A model generated the notes under the pieces. That model made no database searches. It was not told the origin of the DNA and worked only from the letters and a program-made list of their open reading frames with translations. 64,000 bases of DNA, from assembly GCA_029891345.1 (NCBI GenBank), contig CM056999.1, positions 27,377,418 through 27,441,417 of the forward strand, written 5' to 3'. The stretch's first letter is position 1. Each line of letters opens with the position of its first letter. This document shows positions 22,903 to 34,929 of the stretch, piece by piece. The translations under genes and the position numbers were made by a program. This DNA is from Dryococelus australis (lineage: Eukaryota; Arthropoda; Insecta; Phasmatodea; Phasmatidae).

Positions 22903-25376
22903 CAGTCGACTCTCTATGAATCGTTATCGCAAGCATTGATAATCCGCATCCACCAACAATTTTTTGTGGTCCCTGCAAAATCCCTATGTAAATTATGTTA
23001 ACATAAAACGCTTGTATTGTTTATCGCATGGTGCGTCTATCAAAGTATTTTTCAAGTCCCTTCACGTAATATTTCCCACAACTATTGTTTTTAAGCTGGT
23101 TGTTTATGCCAACATCCAGTAACTGGATGTTAAGTACGTCATGCGCGCCGGTGTTTATAATTGCTCTGCGGTGCATGTCTAATGTCTTGTCTTCCCAACA
23201 CGTCTGTCCACACTATGGCATGGTGCGGCGAGTGAGTCTAGCTTGCTACTTCCCCATCATGCTTGACAAGAGGGGAAGTGGTTGCCTATAGCAACAAGAG
23301 TGGCGAACTAGCGCCCTCTCTTTCTCTCTCACCCTTCTTTCTGTCTCTCTCAGTTGCGCGTCTTCCTTCCTCCCCTGACATTCCACAAGCCACAATAGGG
23401 GAAGGTGGTGTCTAGCAAAAGAAAAAGCATGTCTTCTCTCTCTCTCTCTCTAAGCCACGCATACACTGCTTGCCTTCCACACGCCACCCGCCAGCAGCAG
23501 AGTAAATAAAATGTGCCTAGCGAACGTAATTTTAAAAAGATTATGCATCACTTAAAATAGTTGCACCTATGATCACTTGTATCAAAGTAAATGGTTTCAC
23601 CTGAAAATGTTACGCAAAACATTTTAATGAGGAATTTTTAATTGCAAATATGTTTTCTTTTGTGTTTAAAGGTTGTTCTTTCCAATAATATTGGTGTTTC
23701 ATTGTATCTGACAAAAAATGAACATGATTTTAAAATGTTATATTTATTTAACTCCAGGGGCAGCATCTTCGCTAATAAAATAATATGCCCAGAAGCATAC
23801 ATAACCTCCCCTTGTCCCCAAAAATTTTTTGAACATCGAGCGACTTGTGTAAAGTTACCAAAAATTGTTTGAACATCGAGCGACTTGTGTAAAGTTAATT
23901 TTCAATAACTTCTTGCGGAGAAATCTCAGAGGATTTATATTAATTTATTTCAATAGACATGCATATTTTGATTAAACTGATAAAATGTAAGAGCCCATTC
24001 GACTCCTTTTGCCATCTAATAATGGGAAGGTAAGCACCGCGCCGAGTGCAGTGTAACTCACGGCAGGGAAAATTAGAGGACAAAATCAGAGGACGTAGTT
24101 TTGAATGACTGATTATTAAAGACAGTGAAGAAATCAATTATAATCACATTATTTATTCATTTATCTCAAAATTACAAGTTTTCTTTGCAGTAAAATATTG
24201 TTAATTACTTTAAAAGACAGACATTTGCCACAGGCACAAGGTGTCGGCACTCTGCAACAAGTAGCTGCGTGGAGCAGTAATCCTGCTGCCATCACCCCTC
24301 CTTCTAGCATCAGCCACCATGTACTCAATGCTCGATCGATAACTTCTCCATGCTGTTACATTCCTGCCTACTTATCACTAACAATATACTACTATTCCTG
24401 CTGCTCACACTCCTCCTCTCCTCACAACTCTAACTCCAGTAGGCCAGGTTCATACAGGGGACTAATTACTGCTAGTGACTATTAATGAAATAGGGGATTC
24501 TACCAAACATATTTATTAAAACTCTTTAACTGGACATAACACAATACTTGAAACACTGTTACAATATCTCTCTCCACAATCTACTGACTTTACTTTACTT
24601 CGTCTGGCAATATTATTACATTAACACGACAGGTTACAATTATACAAATCTGTGAAATGCCATACTCATATAATATAGAATACTGAGATCCACGAACAAG
24701 TTAACAAGTAATGAAACGGATACAAGAATATAGCTTCACAATAGACTCTAGCCTTGCCATGTGAGATTACTCTTTAATACGGGGTCTTGATAAAGAGAAT
24801 GCCACCCTACTGCCTAGCCGGACACTTATGCTCACCAGTAAGACATATCTCATAGATGGCCCAATACTCCCCGGACCTCAGCGTTCTTCGGTGTCTCACT
24901 GACACTAATGTTGTCGCCTCACACGTTATCTGCCAGTGGAGGGAGGGGGGAGCGTGGCTCTCGCTTTTATACTCTCTTGTCACTAGGTAACTCAGAGGTG
25001 TTATTAAAACAGGGGACCGCTACTGAGTTCGGCGTCAAATTATTTTCATTTTCAGAGAGTTTGAGAGTTTTAGATCAGCTTGCATTACGTGCCAGATTAC
25101 AATCAATTAAATACAGTATTTTGAGATGTTATTTTCTTTATTTAAACTTGTTATGGTGAAATGTTTTTTAACGTATTATTTACAATAGTATTTTTTCTAA
25201 AAATTCCCCTTTTATTGTATTCACAGATAATGTACAGCTCTTACTAAACTCAAGTTTTATAAGGTTAGAAGTTGTATTTTATTGATGTACATGTCAGAAA
25301 CCACATCTACTGAAATCCTGCATGTATGGACATTTTTTGGCAGTCCCGTGAATAACCATACATCGAGAGTCGACTG
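22903..25376. mobile_element. pogo/Tigger-like non-autonomous TIR element, copy 2
   Basis: The left end is CAGTCGACTCTCTATGAATC and the inverted right end is CAGTCGACTCTCGATGTATG, with 12 perfectly matching terminal bases, flanked by TA at 22901-22902 and 25377-25378. It shares TTTAAGCTGGTTGTTTATGC and the CT-rich tract with copy 1. It splits the antisense Gypsy relic: protease on the left, Gag on the right. There is no transposase. A 40 bp tandem duplication (23818-23897) and simple repeats lie inside. Confidence 0.85.
23818..23897. repeat. 40 bp tandem duplication
   Basis: Two consecutive 40 bp units share TTTGAACATCGAGCGACTTG and TGTAAAGTTA, with one difference. They lie inside the pogo-like element. 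Confidence 0.85.
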
Positions 25377-25382
25377 TATTTA

Positions 25383-25930
25383 CCCTCATAGCTTGGTGGG
25401 AGGTTGACTTGCTTCCCTCCAGCCAGCGGGCTATTTGGGACAGTCACTGTTCAAATGCCTCTCGGGACAGAACCCGCACTCTGGAAGCAGGGATTGGTGA
25501 GTTGGGTTGGGTCACAGCAAGGGGAGCACGAGGAGTAGTGGAGGGCACAGGGCCTGTCAGTTTTACTTCCTCCTTCACTTTGCCAACCTGTCTACAGTCT
25601 AGCGCAATCTGCTCTTGGTAGTTGCGCTACATCTCCCTCGCACGCTCCACTAGTTCTTCCACCGAATGCAGCTTCGGAACTTGCAAGAAATTGCCTAGTT
25701 TGGGTGATAGCATCCTGGTCATGAGGCATACACAGCTCACTTCATCCCCGTCCGGAAAAACCCTTTGAAACATTTGGACTTTTCAACGCACGAAGATTTC
25801 TGCTTCTTTGTCTGTGACATGTGTTTTACTGTAAAATTTGGTAGTAAAGTTGGCCAATACCTGTTTGCCAGTAAACTGGGCAAATAGGCAGGTACACAGT
25901 TGGCTCCATTCTGGTATAAATTCCCCATAG
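25383..25930 (-). pseudogene. Gag part of the antisense Gypsy-type relic
   Basis: On the minus strand, segments in shifting frames include AEIFVR, a stop, then KVQMFQRVFPDG near 25750-25795. These align with TEIFIRQKVQMFQRIFPEE of the element at 30.50 kb. This Gag region continues across the TA-flanked transposon into the protease at 22.8 kb. Its 5' (right) end is cut where the plus-strand Gypsy relic starts. Confidence 0.65.
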
Positions 25931-25942
25931 CGGTTCTACCGC

Positions 25943-27632
25943 TTGAGTGCTTTTCCTTTAAGGTGGACTTGCGCTCTACTCACCTATTGTTTAATGGGAA
26001 CCTCATTCTCTTGGAATTCCCTCTCACATTCTGTTGTGAATGATATATACATTGCAGAAATAGAGGATGAATGCATTTTGGGTTGTGATGTATTACGCAA
26101 GCTGGGGTGCTGTATCGATACTTGACTGGGGGTATAAGGGCTGGTAATTCCGAGTAGGTAGTGTCAACATGAGAGATGTCTTCACCAATGAGCTGCCCAG
26201 TAGTGTGTAATCAGTCAACTTTGATCGCTGCTTCTAGCGAAGTTGTTATTCCAGGCAGATGCTAGGGAAATTTTTTCAGGTGGTTGGGCATAATACAACC
26301 AGTCCAGAAAGATGTAATTTTACCAAATGGTGTCATTATAGCAAGGACTTTCATTTCTTCAAAATTGGACAGTTTGACTGTTACAATGATTAATTTATCT
26401 GACCGTGCTATCCAGCTTGAGGTGGGGGCCACAATAGGGGTTTGCAAGCAGGTCTTACAAGTACTTCCAAATGTTCCAGAAGCTTCACTGCCATAACATA
26501 CTGAATGTCCTCTTCCAGATACTCAGGGGGAACTGCTGACAAAATAATGAGAAAGCATCAACTGCCAACAGGAGAACGCAGTTTCAGAATTGCTACGTAG
26601 AAATAGAGGTGCTTTCTCCTGTGAGCAGAACAAATGTAGCATGCCATCACATCGACACACAGGATGCCAGACCCTTAAAGCAGCCACCAAGATGACTACC
26701 GCTACCTTCACATTAAGTGGTTGACGATATTTTAGGAAAGAGAACAAGGATTTAGATGTGATAGAGCCATCAGCCAGTCCATGATCTTCTCCCATTGTGC
26801 TTGTTAAAAAGAAAGATGGCTCTGTTAGATTTTGCCAACTTTATAATGTGACCAAGCAAGATTCTTACCCACTCGCTAAGAAAGACGACACACTGAATAG
26901 CCTAGCAGGTTCACAGTGGTTTCCCACTCTAGACATGAAGAGCGGGTATTGGCAATGCGAGGTGGCCTTGGAAGACAAGGAAAAGATTGCCTTTTGTGTC
27001 CAAGGGAAGGTAACCTGGCAACTCTAGGGTTATACCCTTTGGGCTATGCAATGCCCCTACCACGTTCGAACGACTGATGGAGAAAGTAATGCCCTTAAGA
27101 CATTTGTCAACTGTACCTAGACAATATTGTGGTCATGGTAAGAACATTTCAAGAGCACCTGACATGACTAGATTCTGTGTTTCAGAAAGTCGCTGCAGCC
27201 AAACTGAAATTAACACCTATGAAATGCCACCTTTTCCAAAAGAAAATTAATTTCTTCGGCTATGTTGTGTCAGCCCATGGGATTGAAACAGGCCCTGAGA
27301 AGACCCGAGAAATAAGAGATTGGCCTCTACCAAAAGATAAAACTGAAATGTGAAGATTTCTGGGCTTATGTGATTACTAGCGTCCATTTATGCACGGGTT
27401 CGCCAAGCCATTGCATGTATTGACTGATGTAAAAAAAAATTTTATTGGACCCTAGAGAGTGAAATTACTTTAAATAGACTAAAGGAAATTCTGATATCTC
27501 CCACAGTACTGGGCTTCCCGAGTAGAGAGGGTGACATCATTCTGGATACGGATGCTAGTGATGTTGATATCGGGGCTGTGTTATCTCAGATTCAGTATGG
27601 AAAATAGAGAACATTAGAATATAGTAAAACTC
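25943..27632 (+). pseudogene. Ty3/Gypsy relic: protease, RT and first part of RNase H
   Basis: The order is protease C-terminus (IAEIEDECILGCDVLRKLG, about 26050-26105), a linker with NLSDRAIQLEVGATIG (about 26388-26437), then RT. RT motifs seen are LVKKKDGSVRFC and PTLDMKSGYWQCEV (first catalytic Asp). The aromatic-x-D-D region near 27115-27130 is damaged. RNase H begins with TDASDVDIGAVLSQI at about 27550 and breaks off at EYSK near 27630. Multiple stops and shifts occur from 27027 on. The following RNase H residues, KPERNY, are found only at 40306, so this element continues at 40.3 kb after about 12.7 kb of inserted DNA. Confidence 0.8.
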
Positions 27633-28260
27633 ACTTAAGACAGTCCCACATGAGACGTTTTCCCAACTAAAACGTTCAGTGTGAGTAGTCCTGCAAATAA
27701 GCAATATACTTATGTGTAATTTTTTCCTGCATTTAACATTTTTATAAACTGATTGTTCCCGCATAATACAATCAGTTTTTTTTCCAACAAAAGGGTGTTT
27801 TCACAAAAATTTTACATCATTCATGCACAATTATATCACGAATAACTAAAATATGAAAGCATTACGAAGTGGAACGTGAACAAGAGACACAAATGTGTCC
27901 CAGGGTAGTCAACATCATTTGGACAAAGTTCTGATGGAAGCAAAAACTTTCTTTACGGTAAAGTTAAATTTCTTTAAACTGCGCACAATTACCGTAGTTT
28001 GCATCCCTGCCACAGCGCCACAAGTGTATTTAATATATGCCATTTTGTGTAACATGTTGCAGTTGCAGTGGTTTTGCTTTCTAAAGTCACGTTACCATCT
28101 ATGGAATATTAATTGCACGAAGTATAATTGTAACTATTCCATCGTTAATACAAATTTTCTGTCACAAATGTTTTGTAGGGGAGAAATTAAGTCTGAATTT
28201 ATAATTTTTGTACGGAATCGTGACATAAGAATATTTACAGGAATACGAAAATTCCGTCAG

Positions 28261-28290
28261 TGATTGATTGATTGATTGATTGATTGATTA
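28261..28290. repeat. (TGAT)n microsatellite
   Basis: About seven consecutive TGAT units. Confidence 0.95.
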
Positions 28291-28654
28291 ATTATCCCTA
28301 ATTTTTCATCAAAAACTTCCAACATTGTAACATAAATTATTATGTTGACGCATGGCGTCATATGCTTATTAATTAAACAACTGCTACTCATTAGTGCTAC
28401 ATTGCTAGCAGTTGTCAATGGAGTTGAGTAACCGCCACGGCCTATGAGATTGTTGTATCTACCGGGCCGGGAGAGACGTCCCAATTATGGAACTAATCTT
28501 CACCCGATTAGCCACCGAGACCATGCATGTGGTCCAGGGCTAGAACAGCAGTATGCCGCGGGATGCCACCTCAAGCATGATACCTAGATCCCACAACTCT
28601 TCAAGATGCAGCTTGCACCAAGGATCTAGGCGCTGGACTTGTACCTGCTAACCC

Positions 28655-29615
28655 CCTCTCAAGACGCCTTATGCACTCAGGTTGGAGGAACGGTAGAGCA
28701 GCTAGGTACGCTCCTGGTGGGATCTACTTCCCGGCTAGGGTGGACTACTATCACCGTACACCTCGTCGTGCAGAGGAAGTTACACTTCGGTGCAGGAGGG
28801 ACAACTCCCATTGGGACAACACCATGCAGTTCCTTCAACCAACACTTTGCAGCTAAGTCTTCCACACCTCTGGTGGGGAAGTCAAGAGTGAAGTGCAGTG
28901 TTGAAGGTAGCAATTGCACATACACTACATTCTAACACGTCAACTGCCTAACTACTGCACGCCCGATATTAGGATATAGCCAGATGCCTTACACCCATAA
29001 GGGTGGTTTTCAGAAGAAGGTTAAGATGGTGAGGACTATCTCTAAGAATCCACAAGGGCTAAGCATCCTTCCCAGCGGGTTCCGGCTACTGAGTCCAAGC
29101 GAACAGGTAGCTTTGCTGTTACGACTCACTGTTCCAGTACAAACTGTCACGTTTACCACTTTGTTTGAACTACCCACCCAGGTTGCGGAAAGATGCCATC
29201 TAGTAGTGCAGGAAATCCTGTTCAGCGAAGGGTCCATCTATGCTCCGACTGTACCTAGTAGCTCCACGCCAATAACAAACCCTAGCACCATACACGCACA
29301 CCTCACCCTCCAGTCAAGTGCCACCAGGGCCAAGGGAACCACACTAGTACAGCCAACTGCAGGACAGACATGCCATCCCGCTAGCGTTAACTCCGTCCCA
29401 CCACCTAAGACTGTAACACGCAGAGCAAAACTGTCAGAGCCTGACTTTGTGCCAAGCTGGCAGCCTACTAGGCCAGTACTGTACTCCTGTTGGGCACCAA
29501 CCAGTGCCTAGAGACGAATAACCACCCAGAGATGCGACTCGCCTTGCATCAATGCTTCAAACTAGTTACATAGAGACACAGGCAGCCAATCAGCCAGGGC
29601 AGTCACACGTCAAGG
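28655..29615 (+). mobile_element. LTR-type element part with intact DFVP ORF, copy 5
   Basis: About 900 bp shared with 38928-39775 in the same orientation. This includes the leader block TTCCACACCTCTGGTGGGGA, the ORF, and about 100 bp after the stop (GACGAATAACCACCCAGAGA). The upstream LTR with TATA seen in copies 1, 4 and 7 is not recognisable here. It lies directly before the PHD-Gag element, so it may be that element's first ORF or an independent insertion. Confidence 0.6.
28984..29511 (+). CDS. Intact 175-codon DFVP-family ORF
   Basis: The frame runs without stops from ATG (MPYTHKGGF) to a stop after CWAPTSA. The order is a basic N-terminus (QKKVK), a leucine-rich segment (LSPSEQVALLLRLTVP), TLFELPTQ, a Ser/Thr/Pro-rich middle of about 60 residues, and the conserved tail EPDFVPSWQPTRPVLYSCW. 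The paralogue at 39.2-39.7 kb has frameshifts in its first half but an almost identical second half. I know no named family with this tail. From its place after a retroelement-like leader and before a Gag frame, a structural or RNA-binding role in an LTR element is possible (inference). Whether it is translated is unknown. Confidence 0.55.
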   Translation: MPYTHKGGFQKKVKMVRTISKNPQGLSILPSGFRLLSPSEQVALLLRLTVPVQTVTFTTLFELPTQVAERCHLVVQEILFSEGSIYAPTVPSSSTPITNPSTIHAHLTLQSSATRAKGTTLVQPTAGQTCHPASVNSVPPPKTVTRRAKLSEPDFVPSWQPTRPVLYSCWAPTSA

Positions 29616-29761
29616 CATCCGCCATAATTTTGAAAAGAACTAGGCCGAACCAGGCCAGCATGACCCTGACGCGAGACAACTTGACAGGGTCCACTTAGGG
29701 AAACTCAGACCAGACTTTGGGGAGTCGGTAAACACCCTGTGGTGCTCAATAACCCTTATAG

Positions 29762-30975
29762 ATGTCAGACACCAATGAGTCAATGAATGAGCATGCCAAA
29801 GAGACCATGGATTCCACTATTAGCAACAGTTGCGCCAAGGCAGAATGCCCCGTAGAAGGGGTTCACCAATTTGAGTGCGCACATTTCCAGCACCAGTTTC
29901 ATTACGCCCGTTTAGGTAGGGACAGTAAGGTGCTACACAGATGGTCTACAGTACCCGTGTGAGGACTGCCGAATAAGACAGACGGACTATTGTAGCTGGG
30001 TGACCTGCCAAAGATATGGACAGTTCACCATTCAATGTATTGTCTGTGTCAAAACATTTCATCACCTATGCATTGGACGGCCTGATGAGCGGGTGACCCG
30101 ACCGGGAATGGTATACAGGTGTGAGGTCTGTAAGCGGGCCGCCGAATACCGACCACACAACCCGGACATAGTCAGAAAACTGTATCCAGCCGCTCAGCAG
30201 GGGAACCACAGATTCCTGACTTTGCAGGCGATCCACATCAAGACCCGCTTGTTTTCCTCGCAGACTGCAAATGAGGAATCAAAGAGCAGGAGGTACATCC
30301 AAAACAGTGTATTAAGCTAACACAAGGACACCTTAAAGTCAAAGCACTTAACTGGTGGGGAAAATACGGGGAATTCATCACCGAATGGACGCAATTCTGG
30401 AATAGGTTAGCTATGAAATTAGTTGCAGAAGAGGTGCTAGCCAACCTCACCTCGGAACTTTACAGCCATACCCAGAACCTCGGAGAAGAAACTGAAATTT
30501 TCATTCGTCAAAAAGTACAAATGTTCCAGCGGATCTTCCCAGAAGAAAGGGAGGAGGGCTGTGTATGACATATAACACGCATGCTGTTGCCTCAACTAAG
30601 CCGCAAGACGTGGAAGAGTTAACAGACCAGGCACGGGAGATAGAGCGAAATCTACAGGTGCAAACCCTTCTCAAATGCCCAAAAATGAGTAAGTCTGCGG
30701 AAGCAAAGAAACCCCAGGAAAAAAAGGTCAAGGCACCATCACCGATACTGCCAGTGCTTAATCTCCCAGAGTGTTGGTTTTGTCCCACCTATCACTTTCA
30801 CAAGGATTGCCCGACACGGCCCACACCACGCACTCACACAGAACAATGGGGCGTAACTGGTGGTCCGCAACGCACTCCGAACCAGCAGAAGGGATACTCC
30901 CTGTCGGGAAACACCGATGCCGGCGCATTAAAAGGGCTGACACCACCAGAACCAAAGGGCCCGTTATCCAACTAA
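29762..30975 (+). pseudogene. Gag of Gypsy-type element with PHD-like finger and zinc knuckle
   Basis: Three overlapping frames (29762-29962, 30000-30320, 30565-30975) give the Gag in pieces. The second frame, with the codons just before it, has a C4HC3 pattern: C-x4-C, then C-x2-C (CIVC), H-x2-C (HHLC), and C-x2-C (CEVC) preceded by an aromatic (YRC). This is the layout of a PHD finger. A capsid-like helical region follows (about 30350-30560, WTQFWNRLA, KVQMFQRIF). Next comes CWFCPTYHFHKDC (about 30770-30810), a C-x2-C-x3-H-x4-C zinc knuckle. Frameshifts near 29965, 30300 and 30560 make it non-functional as it stands. The related antisense copy is at 25.4-25.9 kb. Confidence 0.75.
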
Positions 30976-31019
30976 TGGATGAAGAAGCAGAACCCCCAGA
31001 TGCACACTCATCAAAGTCA

Positions 31020-34000
31020 TTATAAACAACCAAAGTGTCATAGCACTGCCAGATTCCGCCGCCACTGGAAACTTTGTACGTAGTGACCTTACAGCGGAAC
31101 AATGGAAGACCATTATGTCCTCAGTTAAAAACAGTTTGCATGGCCAAACCTTACTGCACCCTCACCGTAGATGGGCGGTTTCAGTTTAACCATTCAGAAA
31201 ATAACCAACACAGCCAAATTCGTTGTGGCCCCCAGACTCCAGGAAATGGTCATCCTCGGCCACCCGTAGTTCCACCAACAACAATGTGTATGGACCACGG
31301 TCAGTGCAAGGTCTACCTAGGCCACAAACACAGTCTCGGTCAACTGCGAGCATTGCCTACAAGCCATAACCGCTCTGCCGCTGATAGCAACAGAAATCAA
31401 CCATGACCTGGATGACTAAATTCCCACAATTGAAGCAAATTTTGGATGAACACGCGAGGCATTCGGATCAAAAGGAATGCTATGCCAGATGAGGACTATA
31501 CAACACGAAATATAGCTCACCACAGGAAAGCCGGTATATAACCGTCCATATAGGATGCAGCACGGTGCCGCCAACTGATTATGAAGCAAATAAAGAAGAT
31601 GAAACAACAAGGCATCATAAAACCATCAGATTCACTGTACAACTCACATGTTGTTCTGGTTCCAAAGAAAGATGGACAATTGCAGTTCTATGTAAATTAC
31701 AAGGCCCTGAATGACATCACCCATCCCATAGCTCCACCAGCCATCGATTTGGCCCATACTCTACGCGAGAGATCAAATCTTCACTACCCTCGACCTGCAG
31801 TCAGGGTACTGGCAAATAGCGTTACACCTGGACAGCCGACAATACACCGCTTTCACTAGCCCAGAAGGAGAAACTCTACAATTTCGAGTTATGTTCTTCA
31901 GGATGAAAAACGCACCCGCAACATTCCAGAGACTCATGTCATCAGAAGTCCTAACCAGATACATCTGGCAGTTCTATTTTGCATTTCTCGATGATGTCAT
32001 TATATACTCCAAGAGCTGGGAAAAACACCTAACACATCCAACGAGTTCTTGAACGCTTCGAGATCCACAGAATAACCGGCAAATTATCGAAGAGTCACTT
32101 TGGGAAAACATTGATGGACTAACTCGGACACGTGGTTTCGTCAAGCGGCAACTCTCCCCAAGAGAACTCTAAACGAATCCAGGAAGCCAACAAACCTTCC
32201 ACCAAAAAGCAACTCCGGTGGTTATTGGGGCTTTGTAATAGCTACCTTACTTTGTACCAGACATCACCAGTCTTATGGCACACTTGCACCCCCTACTGGA
32301 GAAAGAAGCAAGATGTCAATGGGGACCGGAGATCTGCGCAGCATATCAAGACTTAAAGAAGAGCTTCCAGAGTATAAAGCAGCTTCATCGACCCCAAGGG
32401 GAGGGACTCCTAATTCTTCAGACAGATGCCTGCCAAAATGGCCTCTGTGCCATACTTTACCAAGAGGCTGCAACCAAACAACGCTACCATATCAACGAAC
32501 AAGCAAGCCTCGCTGTCGGCGGTACGGATGTACCGGTACTACATGGAAGAGACTCACTTCATTCTCCGCACTGAGAGTAAGGTGCTACATGGCTGTAGGA
32601 ATCCAAATCTGCTAAGGCAAAGTTTGGAAAATGGGACATGTTCCTGACCGAATTTGACATTGAGGTACAGCATTGTTCTTCCGGAAAATCAAATGATTCA
32701 CCCAATTCCCTGTACCACCAACCTGATTTGGCCCTTTCCAAGAAAGCAGACGAAGACTAGGACCGCATAATATCACCCCAGCCGATAAAAGTCAGTCCGG
32801 GAGAGCAGATCCATCTGCTACAGCTGCAAATCAGCAGGAACCAGATCGCCGCCCACCAACAACGAGAATCGGAAATACAGAGGTTAATAGAGCATTTAGG
32901 GTGTCTTAAATGCTTCGAGGTCCAGAACGATGAAGTGTGATCCCGCAACAGTTAGCCTGGGGGAAAATGGAGGATATGGGTACCTAAAGCCCTCCATGCC
33001 GATATCTACCACCATAACGATCACCTGGAGGGCACTCACCCAGGCACCAAGGAAACCCTAGAGGATATATATAGCTGGCCAGTATATATGAGACGGGATG
33101 AGTAGAGGCATCCGACAATATGCAGGAATTTGTGAGAAGTGTTGCAGAGGAAAGGCGTAACCAGTACCACCTCCAACGGCCAAGCCCCGATGCCTGCAGA
33201 CAACATGGACACACGTAGCAGCAGACTTAATAGACCCATACTCACGAAACAATAGCTGCAACCGCTACCTACTCATTGTTAACGACCTATTTTTCAGCTG
33301 GGTAGAAGTATTTCCACTACTCAGTCAGGAAACTCACCACATCATTGGGAAGTTTGAGCCCAAAATTTTCCCTAGGTGGGGACACCCATAATGCCCCCTA
33401 ATGGACAATGGAACACAGTTCACCAGCCGTAAGTGGCTCGTCGCCTGTGAAGAATGGGGGGTGGAGACATGGACCACCCCACCATACCACCCAAAAGTAA
33501 ATACCACCGAAAGGAGAAATCAAGAGATAAAGAAAGTCCTGTGCCTTAGCATTGGGATGACCACAAACATTGGAATAGGTACATCCTGAAAATACTGTTT
33601 GCCCTACGACGAAGAACAAACGAAGCCACCAATGCCAGTCCAAGCCAACTCCTCTTAGGGATCATCCTATGCCAACCCGAGTATTGGCAGTGGGAAAATT
33701 TCCCATCCAAACTACCACAGCCAGAAGATGTTCGTCTGGCGGCTTTAGCCCGCGCAGACGCAGTGAGGGAACCCCAGGAGCTGCATATTCAACGCAAGTA
33801 CCCGCAACCTTGAATTGGCACCCGAACATTCAATATGGGCGAGTCTGTATTCCTGTGACTCCATCCCCTCTGTAAAACTAGTACACAGTTTAGTGTAGGC
33901 CTTGTAGGCAAATGGAAAGGCCCCTATAGAGTGGTCGGTCAACGTAATAACGTTTATTGGGCGGAAGACCTCCAGGGGTGGATCCGCAAAGCAGCACGAG

Positions 34001-34070
34001 GACAAATCTGGCCTTTCCCACCCTATAACCTGGAAAAGAGAGTGCAAGGAGCAGCCTCCATAACCTCCAA
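31020..34070 (+). pseudogene. Pol of the same Gypsy-type element (PR-RT-RH-IN)
   Basis: Domains in order: retropepsin DSAATGNFVRSDL (about 31050-31090); RT with QGIIKPSDSLYNSHVVLVPK (31611) and FLDDVIIYS (about 31985), the x-x-D-D active site; RNase H with LQTDACQNGLCAILY (about 32415-32460); integrase zinc-binding region near 33000-33050; integrase core with AADLIDPYS (about 33220), LMDNGTQFTSRKW (33400) and ERRNQEIKK (about 33510), giving the D, D and E positions; and a C-terminal KWKGPYRVV segment (about 33910), the GPY/F module. Stops and frameshifts separate nearly every domain, so the enzyme is dead. Confidence 0.85.
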
Positions 34071-34503
34071 AGCCTCAGAGGAATTGAACGAATCTACCAC
34101 CACGTTTACCCCACCCATGGATCCAACGAAAAAGCTGGTGCCCCTAGCAGCAACAACAGCCAGCCAAGCAACTAACTGTCTGCCACCAGCTTGGCCTAAG
34201 GGGCCACCAAGAACAGCAGGGCCGGCGAGCCGTACATTGCCCTCAACCCCCCACCCGCGAATTTAAAAAAAAATGGAAACCCAAGGGGGAAAGTGGACCC
34301 CAAAAGCCAGTGAGTTATCCTGGCGTAGTCCGCTAGATAGGCAAAAACAACCACGGCAACCACTACCGAACCCTATTTATGAAAGGGGGAAAAGCCTGGC
34401 ACACAGTCCCAAACCAAGGAAAGGAGACAGCTTTCCCCGGAATTGAAACAAACCACAGCCAAGCAGCCTCAAAGGGAACTCGCAGCCACACCAGGTAGAG
34501 CAG

Positions 34504-34929
34504 GTGGAACGTTCAAAAACAACCCTGGCCAACAGCGATGGTCAAATCAGAACTCCCCATCTAAATGACCACATCATAAAGGCCCTCGTTGAGCTTGTAC
34601 CGGCAGCTGCGCAGTACCTGGAAAAACCGCCATCAGCTCCAAGTACAGTACTCGAGTTGGGAGCAACCGCGACAGCGATCTTCGCTCCGGGAAGTGGAGA
34701 CGCTACTGCTTCAGCCGGAGGAGCAGAAAAAGAAAGTCTATCACAAGACCTGCCCCAGATGGAACCTGCAGCCCCGGTGTCGCCCGTCGACACACAGGGC
34801 CTTTCTTCAACTCCTACCGGAGAGGCAAGAGAATATTGTCTACCCCAAGGCCTGCCTCTTATGTTGCCAGCAGTTCCAGTGTCACCTCATGCCAAGGGGG
34901 ACACGGGTCAAAGTTTCCTCCAGGTCTGA
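34504..34929 (+). CDS. Unidentified Pro/Ala-rich ORF 3' of pol
   Basis: The frame is open for 141 codons. The second half contains two imperfect repeats of about 30 residues with the pattern S-L-S-Q-D-L-P-Q-M-E-P-A-A-P-V-S-P / C-L-P-Q-G-L-P-L-M-L-P-A-V-P-V-S-P. No signal peptide or membrane segment is visible, so it does not look like an envelope gene. It sits between the integrase end and the LTR of the PHD-Gag element and is cut at its 3' side by the TIR element at 34927. It may be an accessory 3' ORF or chance open sequence in GC-richer DNA. Confidence 0.3.
   Translation: MERSKTTLANSDGQIRTPHLNDHIIKALVELVPAAAQYLEKPPSAPSTVLELGATATAIFAPGSGDATASAGGAEKESLSQDLPQMEPAAPVSPVDTQGLSSTPTGEAREYCLPQGLPLMLPAVPVSPHAKGDTGQSFLQV

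Noticed and set aside
28430..28560. Possible tRNA-like or SINE head (GATTAGCCACCGAGACC inverted)
   Set aside because: The A-box-like word is weak and no B box occurs at the right spacing.
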